Assembly (NCBI GenBank): GCA_052038315.1
Contig: JBQGCF010000269.1
Location: forward strand, 1 to 13,696
DNA: 13,696 nt
From: Iamia sp052038315
GTDB lineage: Bacteria > Actinomycetota > Acidimicrobiia > Acidimicrobiales > Iamiaceae
Direction of reading: 5' to 3'
A model generated the notes under the pieces. The model was not told the origin of the DNA. It saw only the letters and a program-made list of their open reading frames with translations, and made no database searches. Below, piece by piece: positions 13,470-13,696 of the stretch (positions are counted from its first letter, which is position 1; each line of letters begins with the position of its first letter). Made by a program: the position numbers and the translations under genes.

Positions 13470-13696
13470 AGTCCCTCGACGAGATGTCCTCGGACCTGTC
13501 GTTCACCACCGCCAAGGTCGGTGAGGAGCGCAAGGTCACCTTCCTCGACGAGCCGACCCGGTCCGAGCGGCTCTACACCGTCATCTCGGTCGACGACCAC
13601 ATCGTCGAGCCGCCCCACACCTTCGAGGGGCGGGTCCCGGCCAAGTACGCCGACCGGGCCCCGAAGATCGTCGAGAAGGGCGCCGGTGGGCCCGAG
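13466..13696 (+). CDS. Amidohydrolase_2-family protein, N-terminus only (runs off the window)
   Basis: Seventy-seven codons are visible before the window ends. The segment RLYTVISVDDHIVEPPHTFEGRVPAKYADRAPKIVEKG is characteristic of COG2159 amidohydrolases, which have an ACMSD-like TIM barrel. In these the early D-D-H/E cluster begins the metal site. Members include decarboxylases and hydrolases of aromatic or cyclic acids, and the full protein is usually about 350-400 residues. The GTG start overlaps the aldolase stop as GTGA, and GGAGG at 13454-13458 sits 7 nt before it. This makes it the third gene of the ligase operon. The family is clear; the reaction is not determinable here. Confidence 0.85.
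   Translation, partial: MKSLDEMSSDLSFTTAKVGEERKVTFLDEPTRSERLYTVISVDDHIVEPPHTFEGRVPAKYADRAPKIVEKGAGGPE

Noticed and set aside
1..13696. tRNA, rRNA, riboswitch or prophage features
   Set aside because: No cloverleaf, conserved rRNA stretch, known riboswitch core, integrase or attachment duplication was recognised by reading both strands.

Overview
The window comes from a very GC-rich bacterial chromosome (by eye well above 70% G+C). It has GTG, TTG and ATG starts, 4-nt stop/start overlaps and probable leaderless promoters. This style, together with the IdeR-like regulator, the FCD-type GntR regulator and the COG4196/COG2308/COG2307 gene set, suggests a high-GC actinomycete. Acidimicrobiia is my best guess, from gene content and style only.

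Layout. (1) Bases 2-712 (+) are the 3' two-thirds of a CysA-like sulfate/thiosulfate ABC transporter ATPase. (2) Bases 713-988 are a convergent intergenic gap. It holds a striking 49-nt perfect hairpin (21-bp arms) of much lower GC than its surroundings. (3) Bases 8810 down to 989 (-) form a four-gene, tightly packed cluster: a large transglutaminase-like/DUF2126 protein; a fused circularly permuted ATP-grasp plus alpha-E protein; a second, stand-alone transglutaminase-like protein; and a zinc-ribbon HEIGH metallopeptidase. The last two junctions are ATGA and TTGA overlaps, so these genes are probably translationally coupled. This gene set recurs in many bacteria and is predicted from comparative genomics to make and process an isopeptide- or amide-type peptide modification. 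Its substrate and biological role are not established as far as I know. (4) Bases 8896-9561 (-) encode a DtxR/IdeR-family metalloregulator with altered primary-site metal ligands. It is divergent from (5) bases 9692-10087 (+), a small cupredoxin lipoprotein. (6) Bases 10107-10940 (-) encode a GntR/FCD regulator. It is divergent from (7) an operon (+) of an acyl-CoA/acid-CoA ligase, a class II aldolase/adducin-family enzyme and the start of an amidohydrolase_2-family enzyme, which looks like an organic-acid or aromatic/alicyclic catabolic pathway under local GntR control.

Two irregularities affect the first gene of the four-gene cluster. Its reading frame shifts by one base inside a GGGGGTGGGGG tract near 7033-7043. 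Its only plausible full-length start, 8 nt after a perfect GGGAGG ribosome site, is an ATC codon. Removing one base gives a 1,109-residue protein with all family landmarks. The defect could be sequencing error, a recent mutation or real recoding. Because the genome is so GC-rich, a wrong frame stays open across the whole region. Automated annotation could therefore report a spurious ~1,940-residue fusion of this gene with the ATP-grasp gene.

In the catabolic region, a perfect TTGACA box, an AT-rich 20-bp palindrome over the candidate -10 and a GTG start with no ribosome site together point to a leaderless, GntR-repressible promoter. No tRNA, rRNA, CRISPR array, insertion sequence or integrase was found.
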